DNA from: Bacillota bacterium | Lineage (GTDB): Bacteria; Bacillota; Clostridia; Lachnospirales; Lachnospiraceae | Reading direction: 5' to 3' | NCBI GenBank assembly: GCA_023391695.1 | Contig: JAEWAK010000012.1 | Location: 372,001-436,000, forward strand | Length of the DNA: 64,000 bases | Part shown: positions 43,148 to 53,050 of the stretch, one piece after another | How the letters are laid out: each line of letters starts with the position of its first letter | Position numbering within the stretch: position 1 is the stretch's first letter | Position numbers and translations under genes: made by a program | The notes under the pieces: generated by a model | Databases searched by the model: none | What the model saw: only the letters and a program-made list of their open reading frames with translations | What the model was told of the DNA's origin: nothing

Positions 43148-44095
43148 ATGAATATTGCGATTTCAATTTATAAAATTATACGGGCCTTTAACAGAAAAGT
43201 AAGGGATGATTTTGTTTCGGCATTTTCGGCCCAGGCGGCTTTTTTTGTGATGATTTCTTTTTTCCCTTTTATCATGCTTTTATTAACCCTGCTTCAATAT
43301 CTGCCGATTACGGAAAGTGTACTGATGGGAACCTTAACCCAAATATTCCCCAGCAGTGTAACTTCTTTGATAATCAGTATTATAGACGAAATATATGACA
43401 AAGCTTCCGGCACCATAATCTCAATCACCGCCATTTCCGCACTGTGGTCGGCATCCCGTGGAATTCTGGCCATTGTTAAGGGACTGAATTCCGTCTATGG
43501 CATTCGGGAAACCAGAAGTTACTTTAAACTCCGTTTCATGTCTTCCATATATACTTTTATTTTTGCCCTTATGATGATTATAACCCTGGCTATATTGGTA
43601 TTCGGCAACCGGTTATATATCTGGATCGAAAGCAAGATTCCCCTGTTACGGGACCTTGCCCTTCTGATCATCAGTATACGGACTATTGCCGGTTTATTTA
43701 TTCTTACCATCTTCTTCCTGCTTCTTTATATTGTTATTCCCAACCGTTCCACCCGGTTATATAAAGAGCTTCCCGGCGCCGTAGTATCTGCAGCGGGCTG
43801 GATGGGGTTTTCCTATCTATATTCTTTTTACATCGATAATATGAGCAATTATTCCCGGATGTACGGCAGCCTTACCGCCATTGTACTTTTTATGCTGTGG
43901 TTTTATTTCTGTATGCACATACTTTTTATCGGCGGTGAAATTAATGTGGTCCTTTCTTCCGGGGATTTAATCTACTATTTAAAATATATATTTAAGCACA
44001 GAAAAGAGTTTAATAAAAACGGAAAAATTTCTTCTTCCGAAAGAGTCCATATTCTGGAAGAGCCAAACCAGCCTACCAATTATAAGAGTAAATAA
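43148..44095 (+). CDS. YihY/virulence factor BrkB family membrane protein
   Basis: A 315-residue protein with six hydrophobic helices. Family landmarks are the N-terminal DDFVSAFSAQAAFFVMISFFPF, a central ALWSASRGILAIVKGLN and PNRSTRLYKELPGAVVSA before the last helices. It was once called RNase BN; that assignment was withdrawn, and its role is unknown. Start ATG 43148, with GGGAGG 7 bases upstream. Monocistronic and convergent with the SpoIID-like gene. Confidence 0.88.
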   Translation: MNIAISIYKIIRAFNRKVRDDFVSAFSAQAAFFVMISFFPFIMLLLTLLQYLPITESVLMGTLTQIFPSSVTSLIISIIDEIYDKASGTIISITAISALWSASRGILAIVKGLNSVYGIRETRSYFKLRFMSSIYTFIFALMMIITLAILVFGNRLYIWIESKIPLLRDLALLIISIRTIAGLFILTIFFLLLYIVIPNRSTRLYKELPGAVVSAAGWMGFSYLYSFYIDNMSNYSRMYGSLTAIVLFMLWFYFCMHILFIGGEINVVLSSGDLIYYLKYIFKHRKEFNKNGKISSSERVHILEEPNQPTNYKSK

Positions 44096-44101
44096 ATATT
44101 G

Positions 44102-44145
44102 CCTGCCCGCTTGATTTATTGTAACTTGCGGGCAGGAATTTTTTT
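44102..44145 (+). terminator. Terminator of the BrkB-family gene
   Basis: CCTGCCCGC and GCGGGCAGG around a 16-base loop, followed by AATTTTTTT. The T-run overlaps the end of the convergent gene. Confidence 0.88.
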
Positions 44146-46726
44146 AATAGATAAACCCGATATCCACGCCGGTATAATAGTGCTTCAGAATTTCTTCACA
44201 ATCCTTGCCGGATTCAGCCATTGCTTTTACCCCGTTCTGGCTCATTCCCACGCCATGGCCATAACCGCCGCCCTGGAATGTAATATTTTTATCCGACTTA
44301 TCCATTACAAAATATGCACTGGGGAGCATGCTAAAATCGGAGACCTTACTGTCATCCTGCCTTACAATATCATTCAGGATGGGGGCCAGCAGTGTCCTGA
44401 TATTATATTCGGTCTGTACTTTTATTGTACACTCGGAACCGACTAATATGATTCCGGACAAGATTCCGCTCTTTTCCCGCCTGCTGATTAGTATATCCTT
44501 GACCGTGCCGATGGTGTTAACAGGTCTGCTTTCATACCTGGGATTGTCGTTTACTTTCCCGCCGACCAAAGTCTGTATTAAATCCGGATTGGCATTATAC
44601 CGGACTGCTAAAGCTTTATCAATGGATTTCTTTAAATTCTCTTTTGGTATGGTAACCTCCCACCGGTACCAGGCAAATTCACTGTCATAGGTATCAGCAG
44701 GCGGCTTCAGGATAAAGTTTCGAAATGCTTCTTCCGCAGAGAAATCCACTCCATCCGGTGAACCTGCGGAAGCATAAACCGCCTCTCCGTCAACCACATC
44801 GTAAATGGTCTGCATTTTCCCCTGTAGATAATCCACCGCTTCACTGCCTCCCCACACTTCATTCAGGGAAGCGGTATGGCCGCAGGAAGTGGAGAAGTAA
44901 TAAGCGGTTATTACGGAGTCCTGGAATTTAATCACTTTTCCGTAGGTATCTTTTACAGCCAGAATAGTATCCGCATTTTCAGCCATATTGTTATATACCT
45001 GATAATTAACACTGTCATCCACATGGGCTCCGTATTCGCTGTAGCCGTTGGCAATCAGCTGGTTATATGCATAACTCCTGGCACATATGGCCTGGACTTT
45101 TAGCGCCTCCGAACCGTAACTTGACGGCATCTCACTGGGAATTACCGCATACAGGTATTCTTCTATCGGAAGTTCATTAATAATAATCAGGCCGTCTTCC
45201 GCTGCTGAAATTTCCATCGCCCCCCGATAAGAGGGAGTACCGCTGGATCTTTTCAGGGACAGCAGCCGGATCTTGCCGTTTTCCGACTTTGCTTCAATCT
45301 TAAGCCGCCCTTCTTTGAACAGTTTATTATCCGGTTTTATGGTTATTTTCTGGCCGGCTTTATAGTTTTTTACCACATCACCGGCTGTTAATGTATAGTC
45401 CTTATCCGACGTTATCTGCATTTTGCCATGATATATAGCTTCGTAATTATCGGTTTTAATTAGAACCCGGATATTTTCGGCTTTAATGGGCTCTTTAATT
45501 AATGCCGCTACAATCTTACCGTCCGCCACAACGAAATCCGTAGCCTCATAACCTACCAGGATACCGTTGGTAACCTCCATGGACAAATCATCATAGATTT
45601 TATAGATTTTATAATAATCATCCAGATCAACTTTGCCATAGCCCTCTATTTCTATATAATCCTGGTTTGCCACCAGCACTTTGCCACCGATGGTATCCGG
45701 TTTTATACTGATTTTTACGATTTCCTTATCCTTAATTACCAGATCACCGATTTTACCCTTTATTTCCTTGGATAATTTATATTTTGTATTAAATTTCCTG
45801 GGAATATCATTTAAAAAAGCAGAAACGGTACTTCCTTCTCCCGAGGTAATAAAGACATTGTGCAGAGTGGTTTCTTCATCCAATATATCCTTAACATATA
45901 CCAGCCTGGTACCGCTTACCATTACGACAACCTTGCAGTCAATATAATCCTTCCCCTCAAACAGGCCATCCTTTACGAGAGTCTGTCCATCCGAAGACTT
46001 ATCCGGCGGGTTTTCCTCCTCCGGTATCTGTCCGCCCGTGTTATTTTCCTGGTCCGTATCCTTTTTCTCCTTGACGAAATTCAGGACACCCCGGGTATAT
46101 AAATTATCGTAATTAACCGTATCTTTGTATGTAAAATTTCCCTGATCCGTAACTACGGCATCTGCCTGCCCGGATGCAGAACCTGCAGGATTTCCTAAAA
46201 TAAACAGGGTCTTCTCTGTTACCGGTACAGTTTCCTTTGGCATAACTGCCAGTATGCTCTCATAAAGATTTAAAAATTCTTCGGCTGACATAACCCGGTT
46301 ATCCGGCAGGGCATCTAAATCAAAGGACAGCTTATCCATTACATCTGCCTGTTTCATATTAAGTTTATCACAGACGGTTTTAAGAAGCTTTAACCCTTCA
46401 CTGGTCTTAAGATAAGATACTTCCTGTGCAACTGACCCTTCCCCTGTCCCGGTTTGGTCTTTTTCTCCATCCTGGAGGGCTGTTTCGGACTGCCCCGTCT
46501 CCACATTAAGCCCGGCAGCCGATCTAAGGTCGGCCTCACTGATGCCAAGAAAACCAAGTAACCGCAAGGCCTCTTTCACGGTCATCTCACTGTCTTCCTG
46601 TATTACCGTATTCTGTCCGGACGTACCCGGTTCCTTGTCCGAATTTAGTTGTTTATAAATATTTCTTGCAAATAAAATGACAAGCACAGTGATACATATA
46701 CCCATCAGCCATAATTTTTTTTTCAT
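44144..46726 (-). CDS. Very long SpoIID/LytB-domain protein
   Basis: An 860-residue exported or membrane-anchored protein. One N-terminal hydrophobic helix (about 5-22), an acidic Gln/Glu-rich segment, about 450 residues of beta-rich sequence, then a SpoIID/LytB domain (about 500-850) with YLYAVIPSEMPSSYGSEALK, QAICARSYA, STSCGHTA and GHGVGMSQNG. SpoIID is a lytic transglycosylase of engulfment, usually 300-400 residues long. The last two motifs hold conserved residues, so activity is likely. Start ATG 46726, with GGGGAG upstream. Confidence 0.85.
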   Translation of the reverse strand: MKKKLWLMGICITVLVILFARNIYKQLNSDKEPGTSGQNTVIQEDSEMTVKEALRLLGFLGISEADLRSAAGLNVETGQSETALQDGEKDQTGTGEGSVAQEVSYLKTSEGLKLLKTVCDKLNMKQADVMDKLSFDLDALPDNRVMSAEEFLNLYESILAVMPKETVPVTEKTLFILGNPAGSASGQADAVVTDQGNFTYKDTVNYDNLYTRGVLNFVKEKKDTDQENNTGGQIPEEENPPDKSSDGQTLVKDGLFEGKDYIDCKVVVMVSGTRLVYVKDILDEETTLHNVFITSGEGSTVSAFLNDIPRKFNTKYKLSKEIKGKIGDLVIKDKEIVKISIKPDTIGGKVLVANQDYIEIEGYGKVDLDDYYKIYKIYDDLSMEVTNGILVGYEATDFVVADGKIVAALIKEPIKAENIRVLIKTDNYEAIYHGKMQITSDKDYTLTAGDVVKNYKAGQKITIKPDNKLFKEGRLKIEAKSENGKIRLLSLKRSSGTPSYRGAMEISAAEDGLIIINELPIEEYLYAVIPSEMPSSYGSEALKVQAICARSYAYNQLIANGYSEYGAHVDDSVNYQVYNNMAENADTILAVKDTYGKVIKFQDSVITAYYFSTSCGHTASLNEVWGGSEAVDYLQGKMQTIYDVVDGEAVYASAGSPDGVDFSAEEAFRNFILKPPADTYDSEFAWYRWEVTIPKENLKKSIDKALAVRYNANPDLIQTLVGGKVNDNPRYESRPVNTIGTVKDILISRREKSGILSGIILVGSECTIKVQTEYNIRTLLAPILNDIVRQDDSKVSDFSMLPSAYFVMDKSDKNITFQGGGYGHGVGMSQNGVKAMAESGKDCEEILKHYYTGVDIGFIY

Positions 46727-46934
46727 AGATCTCCCCACCCGCATTTTTCCATAGAGCTAACGCGTGCTTTTTATTTCTTACTGCTTGTATTAAATTATAT
46801 ACGTGGTATTTAAGAATATGTCAACAAATTTCTTAATGTTAATATTTGGGGTTCCGGGGATATCTTCTTAACTTCTTTCCTGAAAATCTTGGTTATTACT
46901 TAGGGCGTGTCTCCCTTGTTTTTAATGACAAGCC

Positions 46935-47429
46935 TCATTTACTCCATAAATATTTAAATTTTTCAAACAAGGTGAGCGGCTTCTTATCTGCTGTTTCATA
47001 GGTATCTTGAGCTTTAGCTTCTTCATAAAGAGTATCTGTTTTTGAGGGGCGATGCTGCTGCAAAAACATTGTAAATTCCGACATTGGCAATGTTCGTTCA
47101 AATTTGAGAGGAATTTTATATTCGGTACATAAATCGGAAATCAATGAATCCAGCATGGCCCAATGCACCACCGAAAAAGTTTTATTCTGTTTTCTGTATT
47201 CCTCAATAACTTTGTAACTCCGCTCATTTTTTAAGTATCCGGCGATAATAAGAAAGTCTATGGCTTGATCTGCCATTTCTAATGCCTGTTCTTTTGTTTC
47301 TGCCAGTCCGACGACCTGAATTCCTACGGAACAGAAATACTCGGACAATTCTTTCGCTCGGTCTGCTAAACGGTCAGAAATAATAAGCACCCTCATTTGT
47401 GATTGAATAATCGAGTTATTTTCGCTCAT
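46935..47429 (-). CDS. Pseudo-receiver domain protein
   Basis: A 164-residue soluble protein. Residues about 10-125 follow the response-regulator receiver pattern (MRVLIISDRLADRAKELSEYF, VGLAETKEQALEMA), but the place of the phosphorylated Asp reads FLIIAGYLKN, with no Asp. The tail (about 126-164) is polar and ends LFEKFKYLWSK. No output domain. Ribosome site AAAGGAGG. Possibly a docking or localisation protein; orphan, no kinase nearby. Confidence 0.55.
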   Translation of the reverse strand: MSENNSIIQSQMRVLIISDRLADRAKELSEYFCSVGIQVVGLAETKEQALEMADQAIDFLIIAGYLKNERSYKVIEEYRKQNKTFSVVHWAMLDSLISDLCTEYKIPLKFERTLPMSEFTMFLQQHRPSKTDTLYEEAKAQDTYETADKKPLTLFEKFKYLWSK

Positions 47430-47728
47430 TTGTTTTCCTCCTTTCTTAAATTTTTTTATATATATAATACAATTATTTTATTAATATTCCATAAGAATAT
47501 ATTTTTATGTTCTTACAGATGATTTCCAATTTCTAGTGTACTCTTTAAGATTACTCCAAAAGAGACTTATAGCAAATATGTTAAACAGAAATTTTTTTTG
47601 CAAAGCCATACGAAATGTCGGATAAAAAAATTAATACAGGAAATTATGTTTTTATCCAATAATATTAGATGTTATTCGTAAAAAAGTTGTTATATTAACA
47701 AGAATACTGCCTAAATACGTAAATAAAA
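47430..47728. other. AT-rich intergenic region
   Basis: About 300 bases upstream of the pseudo-receiver gene. TTGCAA with CATATT 17 bases downstream on the minus strand (near 47570-47600) is a weak promoter candidate. Nothing else recognised. Confidence 0.3.
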
Positions 47729-47779
47729 GGGCTCATCCCGAAAACCCTTATTTAATAATAAGTTTTCGAGACAGCCCCT
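47729..47779 (-). terminator. Terminator of the Gld-type ABC operon
   Basis: AAGGGCT...CGAAAAC...TTATT pairs with AATAA...TTTTCG...AGCCCCTT in a long imperfect hairpin 14 bases past the DUF4340 gene. The GGGGCTGTCTCGAAAA arm is a common sequence on clostridial hairpins. Confidence 0.65.
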
Positions 47780-47792
47780 TATCAAGTTATTT

Positions 47793-49325
47793 TTACTTAT
47801 TGTTTGTAAATGCTTCCAAAGCCTTGGCTATGTCATTTACTTTCCTTAAATCGGTGAGGAAATATTCCACCCCGTTCGAATTGGCCACATAATAACTTTC
47901 GTCATATGGTTTATAGGATATGTCTATGGTCCCTCCGGCTATAAGGTGATAAGTCAGGGTCATATACGGGGTCTGGTCCGCATTACTTTCAAAGTATTCT
48001 GCCGGTATATCTCTTTCCGTGGTCGGAGATATAATCAATTGGTAGAGATCCTTAAATTCATCTTCCCCCACTTTGGTGCCGTTAAAATAGTAATTGGTCA
48101 CTTCCTCCGCCTTCTCATCTCCGGACTGGATATCCTCCGCAGTTGCCGCAGTTTTTTCCGTGGATAAGGTAAAGGTTTTTCCGCCGAAGGTTATATCCAG
48201 CTGGTTGATGGAGTCCAGATTAACCAGATTAATATAGCTGTCCACATTACTGTATGCGTCAATGTTGATTAACTTTTCAACCGCATCCGCACTCATGGTA
48301 TGAACGGCTTTGGAATCCTTGGTTTTTGCATAATAATTACCGTCCGCATCCTTGGAGCCGATTAACAGGTCAAAGTTGTAATTAATTTTTGTTTTTTCTT
48401 CTGCCGTATTGCTGTCAGCCGTATCAGCGGTGTCCTCACTCGTATCGGAATCCTTGGTATATTCCTCAAAATACTCCAGGGAAACGAAAGCTGCCGGATC
48501 ATCCAGGCCATATTTGCTTAAATCACCCGCATTATAGTCAACACAGGCCGTAAAGGACATGGAGGCATAATTGGCCAGTAAGGTGTTGACCGCATCTGCG
48601 CCGGCAGCAACCGGTGTTTTGTAAGGCTGCCGCATGGTCCACTTGGATAGTCCTGCAAAATCAGAAGGCTTATTTTCATCATATACAAGCTCAAATCCGG
48701 GTTTATCTTTATTTTCCACGAGTAAGTGGGTGATATTTGCCGCCGTTATGGACGGAATGGTTTCAACTGCCGTCATATCCGTCAAATTGTAATTGAAATT
48801 ATTAAAAAACGCTGCCGACAGGATATATACTTTGCTTTCCCCATTTAAGGCCGCATAATAACCGCCGGCCACCGGAGCTTCACTGCCCAGGGCAATGCCG
48901 GTTTCTTTTCCGTCTTTATCCGTTACGGTAACGGTAATGGAAGGCTTATCCAGACCAAAATTGGCTAAATCCTCCACACCCTCCGTTATGGTCCGGGTAG
49001 ACGATACGCCAGTAAAAGCATTCATCATATTCTGGGCATAGGTCTGGTTAACGGGAAATAATTCGTCCGCTGAATTTTTCCAGGTGCCGTCATCGCCTTT
49101 TACAAGGGTCATTTCATTATTCCCGTTTTTAAAGTAAATGGTGCGGATGGAATCCGCGGCTATGTCGGCTACGGTTTCCGTTTCTGCGGTAGACTCTTCA
49201 CCGCTCCCTGCGTCTTCCTTTTTATCATTATATTTTATCAGCCAGAAGCAGGCTCCGATCATGGCTACCATGACAATCAGCAATACAATAAGTGTGGAGC
49301 CCTTCTTTTTCTTACTGCCTGCCAT
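47793..49325 (-). CDS. DUF4340 domain protein of the Gld-type ABC operon
   Basis: A 510-residue protein. One N-terminal transmembrane helix (about 10-28), then a large extracytoplasmic beta-rich domain typical of DUF4340 (FGLDKPSITVTV; DLSKYGLDDPAAFVSL). Acidic Asp/Thr-rich loop at about 290-310. Its ATG overlaps the GldG-like stop by one base (TAATG). This is the usual fourth member of GldA/F/G/DUF4340 operons, whose substrate is unknown. Confidence 0.85.
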   Translation of the reverse strand: MAGSKKKKGSTLIVLLIVMVAMIGACFWLIKYNDKKEDAGSGEESTAETETVADIAADSIRTIYFKNGNNEMTLVKGDDGTWKNSADELFPVNQTYAQNMMNAFTGVSSTRTITEGVEDLANFGLDKPSITVTVTDKDGKETGIALGSEAPVAGGYYAALNGESKVYILSAAFFNNFNYNLTDMTAVETIPSITAANITHLLVENKDKPGFELVYDENKPSDFAGLSKWTMRQPYKTPVAAGADAVNTLLANYASMSFTACVDYNAGDLSKYGLDDPAAFVSLEYFEEYTKDSDTSEDTADTADSNTAEEKTKINYNFDLLIGSKDADGNYYAKTKDSKAVHTMSADAVEKLINIDAYSNVDSYINLVNLDSINQLDITFGGKTFTLSTEKTAATAEDIQSGDEKAEEVTNYYFNGTKVGEDEFKDLYQLIISPTTERDIPAEYFESNADQTPYMTLTYHLIAGGTIDISYKPYDESYYVANSNGVEYFLTDLRKVNDIAKALEAFTNNK

Positions 49326-51046
49326 TATTTCTTCCTCCTTCTGATGCAGATATATCCGCCGAATGCCAGTACGAATACCGGAATTATCACAACAATTACG
49401 ATTGCCCAGAAGTTAACCTGTGCCGCATTCATTGTTAAATACTGCTGGGTAACGCTTCTTGTGCGGATAGCCAGGTTGCTTTCCTTGTCGGAAACAAAAT
49501 TAACGGTATTTAACATTAAATCCAGATTACCTATGGACGGATAGGCCATCATCTGCTCATCAGCCATTAAGGTAGAGCCAAGCACCACTAATTTTGATTC
49601 CACCCCATTATAATTTTCCGTAATTACCACACCAAGATTAAAAGGTCCGTCAATATCACCGTCCTGCTTTTCAACGGTACTTGACTGTACGTCTATTTTT
49701 GAATAAGCACTGTCGGAAGTGGAAATCAGCGGCTCAATCTGGGTAGTGCTTCTCTTGGTATCCAATGACTGGATGCCGATTGCGGAAGGAGCAACTATGG
49801 ACGCTTTTTCGGATATCAGGGAGGAGGTTATATCATGGCTCTTAATACTGGGTACCAGGTTGTTCACATACTGGCCCATATAGTAACCCTGTTCACTTTC
49901 CAATACAATACCGTTTACAAAACTGATTCCGTAATAATTCATCAGGCTGCTAAAATTATCTAGGCTTTCAGCGGCATAATCAGCTAAAACAATAGCATCT
50001 CCGCCTTTTGCCAGATAGTCTTTTATCATGGTGACTTCATCCTCGGTATAATCGTTCTGAGGCCCGTTTATAAAAAGGATGGAGCAGTCCTCGGGTATAC
50101 TTTCCACCGTCAGGGTGGACAAGTCTTTTGTAGTTACATTTACTTTCGCCAGGGAAGCAGCCAGGGTGTTGCCGACTGCTGTTTCCCCGTGCCCCTGTAC
50201 CATATACATAACCGGGAGGTCTTCTGTCGTAACATACTGAAGTGCTGAAGTTATCTGTCCTTCCACATCAATGCCGGTAACACTGGGCTGATAGGTGTTA
50301 TAGTCCATTTCTGTCTGATACATGTCATAGTTGTCCACATATTTCGCCCTTTTGTTGGCATTATTGACTACGATTACGCTGTTGGCACTTACACTTTCAT
50401 CCGTGTATTGGGATGCGAAGTTCGGATACAGTACGGGATCCTTATACTCTACTTTGATCTTATCGGAAAGGTTTGCATATTTATCTATGATTTCCGTAAA
50501 GGTCTTATCTTCCGAGCCGGTCTGTGCCATATAATAAATAGTAATATTATCTTTTATTCCCTTAACATAATCCCTGGTGGTATCGGTTAAGGTATACATT
50601 CCCTCTTTACTTACGTCAATTTTAAGATCCAGTTCGGTGACAAACAGATTAACCAGCAGAACCATAATAATGACGATGGAGGAAACCGCAGTTGCATAGG
50701 CACCGCCCCTGAATTTCCTGGAAGTAAAGGAAGCTTTGATTTTTTCCGCAAAGCTTGCCCGGTTTTCATTTTCCTCCGCTTCCTCCTGATTCAATTCCTC
50801 CGGAACCAATTCATCCTCATTTATTTCTTCCCGGCTTATTTCATCCTCATTTATTTCTTCCTGATTTATTTCATCATGATTTATCTCTTCCTGATTTATC
50901 TCTTCCTGATTTATTTCATTCTGATTTATTTCATTCTGATTATAATTATCCTGGATCGGGGAATCCTGATTTTCGTTATTCTGATTTAAGCTGTCCTGGT
51001 TTAAATTATCCTGATTTTCGTTATTGATATCTTTCATCTTACTCAT
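49325..51046 (-). CDS. GldG-like ABC auxiliary protein with pentapeptide-repeat N-terminus
   Basis: A 573-residue protein. Residues 1-95 are a low-complexity tail of NQEEI/NQDNL-type repeats, then a transmembrane helix (about 118-140), a GldG-like extracytoplasmic domain (ABC_transp_aux, about 145-530), and a C-terminal helix with RRRKK. The tail precedes the first helix and so should be cytosolic. Starts 9 bases after the permease stop. It forms a complex with the permease and the DUF4340 protein, by analogy. The repeat tail is not part of the family. Confidence 0.85.
   Translation of the reverse strand: MSKMKDINNENQDNLNQDSLNQNNENQDSPIQDNYNQNEINQNEINQEEINQEEINHDEINQEEINEDEISREEINEDELVPEELNQEEAEENENRASFAEKIKASFTSRKFRGGAYATAVSSIVIIMVLLVNLFVTELDLKIDVSKEGMYTLTDTTRDYVKGIKDNITIYYMAQTGSEDKTFTEIIDKYANLSDKIKVEYKDPVLYPNFASQYTDESVSANSVIVVNNANKRAKYVDNYDMYQTEMDYNTYQPSVTGIDVEGQITSALQYVTTEDLPVMYMVQGHGETAVGNTLAASLAKVNVTTKDLSTLTVESIPEDCSILFINGPQNDYTEDEVTMIKDYLAKGGDAIVLADYAAESLDNFSSLMNYYGISFVNGIVLESEQGYYMGQYVNNLVPSIKSHDITSSLISEKASIVAPSAIGIQSLDTKRSTTQIEPLISTSDSAYSKIDVQSSTVEKQDGDIDGPFNLGVVITENYNGVESKLVVLGSTLMADEQMMAYPSIGNLDLMLNTVNFVSDKESNLAIRTRSVTQQYLTMNAAQVNFWAIVIVVIIPVFVLAFGGYICIRRRKK
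50800..51030. repeat. 15-bp tandem repeat coding for (N-Q-E-E-I)n
   Basis: Within the 5' end of the GldG-like gene a 15-base unit of the type GATTTATCTCTTCCT (plus strand) recurs more than ten times, clearest at 50820-50945. It keeps frame and translates as Asn-Gln-Glu-Glu-Ile variants. Copy number is likely variable. Confidence 0.85.
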
Positions 51047-51055
51047 CTCCCTTCC

Positions 51056-51919
51056 TTAGCTCCATCTGCGTTTCTTTATTGCCTGAACCGTTAAGAACTG
51101 GAACAGGAATACGATGCTGATAAAATAAACGGCGGAGGATAGATCCAACACTCCCTTGGTATAATTATCAAATCTGGCAATTACGGAAAACCAGTTAAAT
51201 ACTCTTGATACCAGCCCGTCAAATACGGTTGGTTTGATTAAATAAAATACCGTTAACACTACTTCCGCAATTATTCCGACTGAGAGGGATAAGGTCAGAT
51301 TATGCATCATAACATAAGTCAGCCAGCAGATAATGATAATAATGATGGTGAAAATGATCCAGGCTGACTTCTTGTCCTTGGGCAGCAGGTTAACAAGACC
51401 GTCCATTAATGCCGTAATTAATATTACTACAAAGGAAATAACCGCAGCAACTACCTGACTATCGGTTAATGCGGAGATAAACAGACCGATTGCTATGTAA
51501 GCCGCACCTAATAAGGAAAATCCCAGGATCGAGCCATAGGCAACCTTTAAGGATAAGGTTCCAAATTGCAGTAAAATCAACGGATACAGACATATAATAC
51601 CCATTACGATTAAAAATACGGTAAGCACCGCAAAAAATTTACCCGCAATGATTTTACCGACCGGCAAAGGTGAAGTAAAGAGTAACTGGTCCGTCTTCTG
51701 CTTCTTCTCCTCCGCCATGAGGCGCATGGTTAATATAGGTACCAATAAAATAAATATAAAGGAAACACCGGATAATACATACTCAAAATTGGCAAGTAAC
51801 TGAATCATATTATAAATCACATAATAGATACCGATGATTACTAAAAAGAATGCAATAAATACATATCCGGTCATGGATGTAAAATAAGATTTTAACTCTT
51901 TCTTATAAATTGCCAGCAT
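51056..51919 (-). CDS. ABC transporter permease, GldF-type
   Basis: A 287-residue ABC-2 type permease with six helices. The first cytosolic loop holds RLMAEEKKQKTDQLLFTSP, typical of the family. Begins MLAIYKKELKSYFTSMTGY. Starts 2 bases after the ATPase gene's stop, so translation is coupled. Pairs with the ATPase encoded at 51922. Confidence 0.9.
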   Translation of the reverse strand: MLAIYKKELKSYFTSMTGYVFIAFFLVIIGIYYVIYNMIQLLANFEYVLSGVSFIFILLVPILTMRLMAEEKKQKTDQLLFTSPLPVGKIIAGKFFAVLTVFLIVMGIICLYPLILLQFGTLSLKVAYGSILGFSLLGAAYIAIGLFISALTDSQVVAAVISFVVILITALMDGLVNLLPKDKKSAWIIFTIIIIIICWLTYVMMHNLTLSLSVGIIAEVVLTVFYLIKPTVFDGLVSRVFNWFSVIARFDNYTKGVLDLSSAVYFISIVFLFQFLTVQAIKKRRWS

Positions 51920-51921
51920 CT

Positions 51922-52986
51922 TTAATTTTCCTCCTCATTGTCAGTTTCCCCGGTTTGCTCTGCCACCTGTGCAGCCGCCTTTTGGGTAACCGGCTCTTGT
52001 TTAGCCGGGCTGAATTTTTTTCTTCCAAATCCTTTTGCCTGTTTATTTTTGCTCCTGGTCTGGGTCACTTCCAGGAAGATATCCTCAAGGGACATATTGG
52101 AGGACTGCATATTTAAGATGGGACACCTGGCATCGCTTAATGCATAGAAAACCGCCTCCCGGATATCACTGTCCTCACTGCAGTATGCAGTTAATTTTAT
52201 TATGCCGTCTTTCGTTCCGGATTCATAATCGATTTTTGTAATTTCTTCAATATTTGACAAAGCTTCCTTAATTTTATCTTTGCTTCCTTTCACCTGCAGG
52301 TGTAATCCATTGGAACCGCCGATATGCTTGGATAAATTGTCCGGTGTGTCGCTGACAATTAATCTGCCTTTATTAATGATCATAACGGTATCGCAGATTG
52401 CACTTACTTCCGATAATATATGGGAGCTTAAAATTATGGTATGTTCTTTGCTTAGTTTCTTAATTAAGTCCCTGATTTCAATGATCTGCATAGGGTCTAA
52501 CCCTACGGTAGGCTCGTCCAGGATAAGAACATCGGGAAATCCCACTATGGCCTGAGCCAGGCCAACTCTCTGTTTATATCCTTTTGATAACTGTTTGATC
52601 AAACGCTCTGATACATCCGTAATTTTTGCCATTCCCATTATCTTTGTTATCATTTTGCTTTTTTCCGATCTTTTCACCATTTTAAGATCGGCTACAAAGT
52701 TCAGATATTCCCTTACGGTCATGTCCGGGTACAGCGGCGGCAGTTCGGGTAAATATCCAATACGTTTTTTTGCTTCCTCCGGCTCATCAAAAATATCATG
52801 GCCATCAATTACTACCGAACCTTCCGTTGCCGATATATAGCCCGTGATGATATTCATAGTTGTGGACTTTCCTGCACCGTTTGGTCCCAAAAAGCCTAGT
52901 ATCTGTCCTTTTTCAACCGTAAAGCTTAAGTTGTCCACTGCCAGATGATCCCCATACTTTTTGACTAAATTCTTAACTTCTATCAA
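51922..52986 (-). CDS. ABC transporter ATP-binding protein, GldA-type
   Basis: A 354-residue ATPase. Walker A GPNGAGKST (about 38), signature LSKGYKQRVGLAQA, Walker B VLILDEPTVGLDP. The C-terminal 50 residues, after LEDIFLEVT, are a Lys/Glu/Gln-rich tail. Start is TTG 52986, with AGGAGG 8 bases upstream; the longer frame to 53061 has no ribosome site. First gene of the four-gene operon; a paired repeat lies at 53051-53087, where its promoter region would be. Confidence 0.93.
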   Translation of the reverse strand: MIEVKNLVKKYGDHLAVDNLSFTVEKGQILGFLGPNGAGKSTTMNIITGYISATEGSVVIDGHDIFDEPEEAKKRIGYLPELPPLYPDMTVREYLNFVADLKMVKRSEKSKMITKIMGMAKITDVSERLIKQLSKGYKQRVGLAQAIVGFPDVLILDEPTVGLDPMQIIEIRDLIKKLSKEHTIILSSHILSEVSAICDTVMIINKGRLIVSDTPDNLSKHIGGSNGLHLQVKGSKDKIKEALSNIEEITKIDYESGTKDGIIKLTAYCSEDSDIREAVFYALSDARCPILNMQSSNMSLEDIFLEVTQTRSKNKQAKGFGRKKFSPAKQEPVTQKAAAQVAEQTGETDNEEEN

Positions 52987-53050
52987 GACTTTCTCCTCCT
53001 TAAATAAAATGGACTCTAACAAGAATATGGTACTCTCAGAATGCGAAAAA

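Noticed and set aside
50755..51027. Repetitive sequence resembling a CRISPR array
   Set aside because: The period is 15 bases without unique spacers, and the repeat is in frame within a coding region. No cas genes.
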